A stretch of DNA of 64,000 nucleotides from Anaerolinea thermolimosa (lineage in GTDB: Bacteria > Chloroflexota > Anaerolineae > Anaerolineales > Anaerolineaceae): the NCBI RefSeq assembly GCF_001050195.2, contig NZ_DF967965.1:1753150-1817149 (forward strand), in the 5' to 3' direction. This document shows, piece after piece, positions 63,451 through 64,000 of this stretch. The notes below the pieces were generated by a model. It had not been told where the DNA came from, ran no database searches, and saw nothing but the letters and a program-made list of their open reading frames with translations. How positions within the stretch are numbered: position 1 is the first letter of the stretch; every line of letters starts with the position of its first letter. Both the position numbers and the translations under genes were made by a program.

Positions 63451-64000
63451 ATGCTCAACGTAACCATCGATGGGAAATCTATTCAGGTTCCCGAAGGGAC
63501 CACTGTACTGCGGGCTGCGGAACAGGCAGGGATCAAGGTGCCAGTTTTATGCGATCACCCTCATCTCGTTCCTTTCGGCGGTTGCCGCCTTTGTGTGGTA
63601 GAGGTCGAAGGAATGCGCACCCTCCAACCGGCATGTTCCTTACCTGTAAGCAATAACATGGTCGTGAAAACCAATTCGGATAAAGTTCAGGCGGCAAGAA
63701 AATTTGTCTTAACCCTGATCTTTAGTGACCGCAACCATTTTTGCCCTTATTGCCAGGTCTCCGGTGGAGATTGTGAACTGCAAAATGCCGCCCTTGAGAT
63801 GGGTATGACTCACTGGGATTACCAGCCCAACTGGAAACCTTATCCGGTGGACGCTTCGCATCCTTACCTGGTCATCGATCATAACCGATGTATTCTTTGC
63901 CGTCGCTGCGTCCGTGCCTGCGGTGAACTGGTCGGGAATTTTACCCTTGGGATTGAGGAACGGGGAGCCAGCTCCATGCTCGTCTGTGATCTGGGCGTTC
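63451..64000 (+). CDS. NuoG/HoxU-like iron-sulfur subunit (5' part, cut by window edge)
   Basis: The open frame from ATG 63451 gives 183 residues to the window end. It begins MLNVTIDGKSIQVPEGTTVL and has a [2Fe-2S] ferredoxin domain (VPVLCDHPHLVPFGGCRLCV, then PACSLPV). A His/Cys cluster segment follows (HFCPYCQVSGGDCELQN), then the start of a two-[4Fe-4S] segment (NRCILCRRCVRACGE). This order is shared by NuoG, the HoxU diaphorase subunit and the N-terminus of NAD-linked formate dehydrogenases; the missing C-terminus decides between them. GAGGAG lies 12 bases upstream. Confidence 0.88.
   Translation, partial: MLNVTIDGKSIQVPEGTTVLRAAEQAGIKVPVLCDHPHLVPFGGCRLCVVEVEGMRTLQPACSLPVSNNMVVKTNSDKVQAARKFVLTLIFSDRNHFCPYCQVSGGDCELQNAALEMGMTHWDYQPNWKPYPVDASHPYLVIDHNRCILCRRCVRACGELVGNFTLGIEERGASSMLVCDLGV

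Overview
The window looks like a chromosomal segment of a Chloroflexota bacterium, most likely class Anaerolineae. Three features support this: a serine hydroxymethyltransferase fused to a glycine-cleavage T-protein, Ser/Thr kinases that outnumber classical sensor kinases, and an mre-min-rodA cell-shape operon next to Opp/Dpp-type transporters. The assignment is an inference from gene content, not a phylogenetic result. No prophage, insertion sequence, transposase or CRISPR array was seen. Both ends cut through genes.

Layout. 1-6319 is a carbohydrate region: a GatZ/KbaZ-like subunit (cut by the edge) and a LacD-like aldolase, an alpha/beta hydrolase, a mutarotase-like protein and galactokinase. 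Between them lies a broken locus where a histidine-kinase 5' half is joined to the tail of a sugar-ABC permease. 6517-13257 holds a URO-D-like protein, a lipase-like hydrolase, the GlyA-GcvT fusion and a PLP aminotransferase. 13333-19578 (minus) is a signalling cluster: Ser/Thr kinase with an eight-blade PQQ-type propeller, PP2C phosphatase, DnaJ-vWA protein, zinc-ribbon/FHA protein, a small conserved protein, an OmpR-type regulator and thioredoxin. 19794-41204 is mostly housekeeping: purB, DUF362, DUF971, SH3 protein, Ca2+/H+ antiporter, a second Ser/Thr kinase, rpe, rpmB, asp23-fakA-degV, recG, coaD, a SepIVA-like coiled coil, lon, folC, DUF503, an SDR and the TIGR03960/TIGR03936 radical-SAM pair.

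40851-53554 (minus) is the most unusual block. A cytosolic sensor (LacI-type ligand-binding domain, GAF, histidine kinase, two receivers, AraC output) is followed by a receiver whose phospho-acceptor Asp is Glu. Then come OppD, the substrate-binding lipoprotein, OppB, OppC, a six-heme-motif lipoprotein, OppF and a small membrane protein. Several junctions overlap by four bases, so the cytochrome and the pseudo-receiver look like integral operon members. This could be a ligand-regulated uptake system coupled to extracytoplasmic electron transfer.

53797-63209 (minus) is a morphogenesis operon in the order mreB, mreC, mreD, PBP2, minC, minD, minE, rodA, gltX, tRNA-Gln(CTG). Just downstream of the tRNA lie four tandem 63-64 bp units, each carrying a copy of the tRNA 3' end interrupted by a GC-rich hairpin. 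The right edge begins a NuoG/HoxU-like iron-sulfur subunit.

Promoters visible by eye include extended -10 boxes (TGGTACAAT or TGGTATAAT). Three genes (purB, recG, the hybrid kinase) have a -10-like box exactly six bases before the start codon, which suggests leaderless mRNAs.
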